Assembly (NCBI GenBank): GCA_002727485.1
Contig: PBXE01000018.1
Span: 16,745-41,007 of the forward strand
Length of the DNA stretch: 24,263 nt
Source of the DNA: Methanobacteriota archaeon
GTDB lineage: Archaea > Thermoplasmatota > Poseidoniia > Poseidoniales > Poseidoniaceae
Reading direction: 5' to 3'
Each line of letters opens with the position of its first letter. Position 1 is the first letter of the stretch. Positions 22,907 to 24,263 of this stretch are shown here, piece by piece. The position numbers and the translations under genes are program-made. The notes under the pieces are model-generated. The model had not been told where the DNA came from. It was given only the letters and a program-made list of their open reading frames with translations, and ran no database searches.

Positions 22907-24066
22907 TGCGAAAATTTGTATTGATTTTTGTCTTAATTATCTTTTTTTCACCATCAATTTATGCTGACGAAGGAGGCTATAATGCACAATTTCGTGTGGA
23001 TATTCCGAATCCTGAGCCAGTAACAACTATCTTAGAAGAGTGCTTTATTGAGCTTGATTTAACCGATAACTGTACTAGAGAAAGCGACTCCGTATCTCTA
23101 TCATGGTGGTTATGGAGTGATCAGACTAATTCTAACTGGCCAGATGATGACGCTAAATCTCGCTCAGGAACCTATAACTTATCTTCTAACACAGATTTTG
23201 AATCCATTTCTTTCTTCAACCAACAAGGTTCAAAAAGCGAGGCGGAAAATAATTATTTGAAGATTGATTCAATCATGCCAATTATTGATTTAACAGGTGA
23301 GATAATCGTTGTGGAAGGTGAAACTGGCCCTTGGTATATTCGAATGCCAATAGAAATGACGCCCAAGCAAAATCTTACTGATGATACACTGCTTTACATT
23401 TTTTTGAGTAAGAAAAATGCAATCGACATGCATGGCAGAGAAATTCCTAATTTGATTTATGACATGAAGCCCGAGGTCGGGTTTGGAATTAAAGCAAATA
23501 ATACTACAAGTGTCGAATGGTTAATCAGTTCAGAACACCTATATGCTGCTGGAATTGACTTTGAAAAAGACCCCTATGATTGGCAAATTACGATGGCATT
23601 TTTCGGCTCAATTGAATCTGATAACTCAACCGAGCATTTGCTTTCATTACATCATTTCGACTTACCATTTGATTCGCAAAATATTGAATCTAAAGCACTA
23701 TACATGCCGATTTTAATTTTTATATTATTGGCAATAATTTGCTTCGGTTTAGTATCTCAATCTTACCGTAATGAAAGAGGAATGCCAAAGATTTCTGCAG
23801 GATGGAAAGATAAAACTACATTGGTGGTTGAAGTTCAATCCTTTGAAAAGAGAATCGAAGTTAAGTCGGTAAAAATTGAGCCTCCATGGAAGATGAGAAA
23901 TAATCCGAAGAGTAGATTTATTGAGCCGAATCAACTAATCAATATAGAGATAAAAGTGAAACAAGAACTAGCAGAAAATTGTAACATAGGAATCCAATTA
24001 GAAGTTGATGAACTGGGCTCATGGACTCAATATCTTGCCTTGAATAGTCCCCCTGCTGAAAAATGA
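22906..24066 (+). CDS. Exported membrane protein of unknown function
   Basis: A 386-residue protein: Sec signal peptide (1-20, MRKFVLIFVLIIFFSPSIYA), an exported beta-rich domain (about 22-260) with aromatic clusters (SLSWWLW) and N-glycosylation-type sequons, a single membrane span (about 265-284), and a basic cytoplasmic C-terminal domain (about 285-386) with alternating hydrophobic strands (TTLVVEVQSF, LINIEIKV) that looks like a small beta domain. No enzyme signature is recognised. Two cysteines (C46, C56) in the exported part could form a disulfide. It is translationally coupled to the m5C methyltransferase. Why an RNA enzyme and a surface protein share a transcript is unclear. Confidence 0.8.
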   Translation: MRKFVLIFVLIIFFSPSIYADEGGYNAQFRVDIPNPEPVTTILEECFIELDLTDNCTRESDSVSLSWWLWSDQTNSNWPDDDAKSRSGTYNLSSNTDFESISFFNQQGSKSEAENNYLKIDSIMPIIDLTGEIIVVEGETGPWYIRMPIEMTPKQNLTDDTLLYIFLSKKNAIDMHGREIPNLIYDMKPEVGFGIKANNTTSVEWLISSEHLYAAGIDFEKDPYDWQITMAFFGSIESDNSTEHLLSLHHFDLPFDSQNIESKALYMPILIFILLAIICFGLVSQSYRNERGMPKISAGWKDKTTLVVEVQSFEKRIEVKSVKIEPPWKMRNNPKSRFIEPNQLINIEIKVKQELAENCNIGIQLEVDELGSWTQYLALNSPPAEK

Positions 24067-24084
24067 TAGAGTCGAAGTGTTGAA

Positions 24085-24112
24085 GATATAGAGGATTTAC
24101 CGAATAATGGTG
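24085..24112 (+). promoter_or_regulatory. TATA-like box and GGTG upstream of the Lrp-type gene
   Basis: GATATA at 24085-24090 lies about 27 bases before the ATG at 24118, the spacing expected for a short-leader or leaderless archaeal transcript. GGTG at 24109-24112 could also serve as a weak ribosome binding site. Confidence 0.35.
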
Positions 24113-24117
24113 CTGAT

Positions 24118-24263
24118 ATGAATCTAGATAAGACAGACCGTGCAATTCTTCAAGCATTATTAGAGGATTCTCGCGCTAGCCAGAGAGAATTATCACGAAT
24201 TGTCGGTGTCGCCCAAGGTACAATCACTAATCGCCTCAAGAAGTTAGAATCGCAAAATATTAT
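24118..24263 (+). CDS. Lrp/AsnC-family transcription regulator (N-terminal part, cut by window end)
   Basis: Only the first 48 codons are present; the coding sequence runs off the right edge. The translation starts MNLDKTDRAILQALLEDSRA, followed by SQRELSRIVGVAQGTITNR and LKKLESQNI. This is the AsnC-type helix-turn-helix: the D-x-x-I-L-x-x-L-x-x-x-x-R pattern, the turn at LSRIVGV and the recognition helix TITNRLKKLE. The C-terminal RAM ligand-binding domain would lie outside the window. It may sense amino acids; ilvE is about 23 kb away, so no link can be drawn. Confidence 0.85.
   Translation, partial: MNLDKTDRAILQALLEDSRASQRELSRIVGVAQGTITNRLKKLESQNI

Overview
The window looks like a piece of an AT-rich, densely packed archaeal chromosome. 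SRP19, ribosomal protein S8e, an MCT-1-like PUA protein, a Sec61-beta subunit and an NSUN2/Trm4-like tRNA methyltransferase are all archaeal/eukaryotic-type information or secretion genes. Secreted proteins with C-terminal membrane anchors, TSP3-like and MopE-like calcium/metal repeats, and SD motifs of the GGTGA/GGAGGT type fit a marine euryarchaeon such as the Poseidoniales (Marine Group II). That taxon is an inference from gene style, not from a marker search. I saw no mobile element, CRISPR array, rRNA or tRNA.

Layout. 1-3.6 kb: ilvE-type branched-chain aminotransferase (+) meets a minus-strand cluster (FAH-family hydrolase, S8e, SRP19); a PUA protein (+) meets a small unknown gene (-). 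3.6-5.6 kb: a PIN-domain protein with a TPR-like middle and a beta-rich C-terminus. 5.6-16 kb: a cell-surface block. It holds a kexin/subtilisin-like S8 protease with P domain and three 94-residue TSP3+MopE units, a SAP-domain protein with one membrane span and a large exported domain, a two-span protein, a RimK-family ligase fused to a TrkA-C domain, and a large Asn-rich, membrane-anchored exported protein. The two-span and the Asn-rich proteins end in the same kind of cytoplasmic tail (NGYxxRxMSD...YVP). 16-17.4 kb: a Xer-type tyrosine recombinase preceded by a leader with two cUUCGg hairpins, then a tiny putative zinc-binding protein. 17.4-19.6 kb: a histone-H1-like HhH + Lys/Ala repeat protein, an unknown acidic protein, Sec61-beta, and a small unknown gene with a palindrome upstream. 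19.7-24.2 kb: a polytopic membrane protein, the NSUN2-like methyltransferase translationally coupled to an exported membrane protein, and the first 48 codons of an Lrp/AsnC regulator cut by the window end.

How the parts fit. The translation and secretion genes (S8e, SRP19, MCT-1-like PUA, RNA m5C methyltransferase, Sec61-beta, possibly the RimK-like ligase) form one theme. Exported, membrane-tethered proteins form the other: five have an export signal or anchor and no recognisable enzymatic domain except the protease. All five tail-to-tail gene junctions are packed to within 6 bp, three of them with the two stop codons exactly adjacent.

Most striking leads: the full-length eukaryotic-like NSUN2/Trm4 architecture, the UUCG-hairpin leader of the recombinase, the SAP-TM-exported protein beside a protein carrying a shared surface-protein tail, and several inverted repeats placed in promoter positions.
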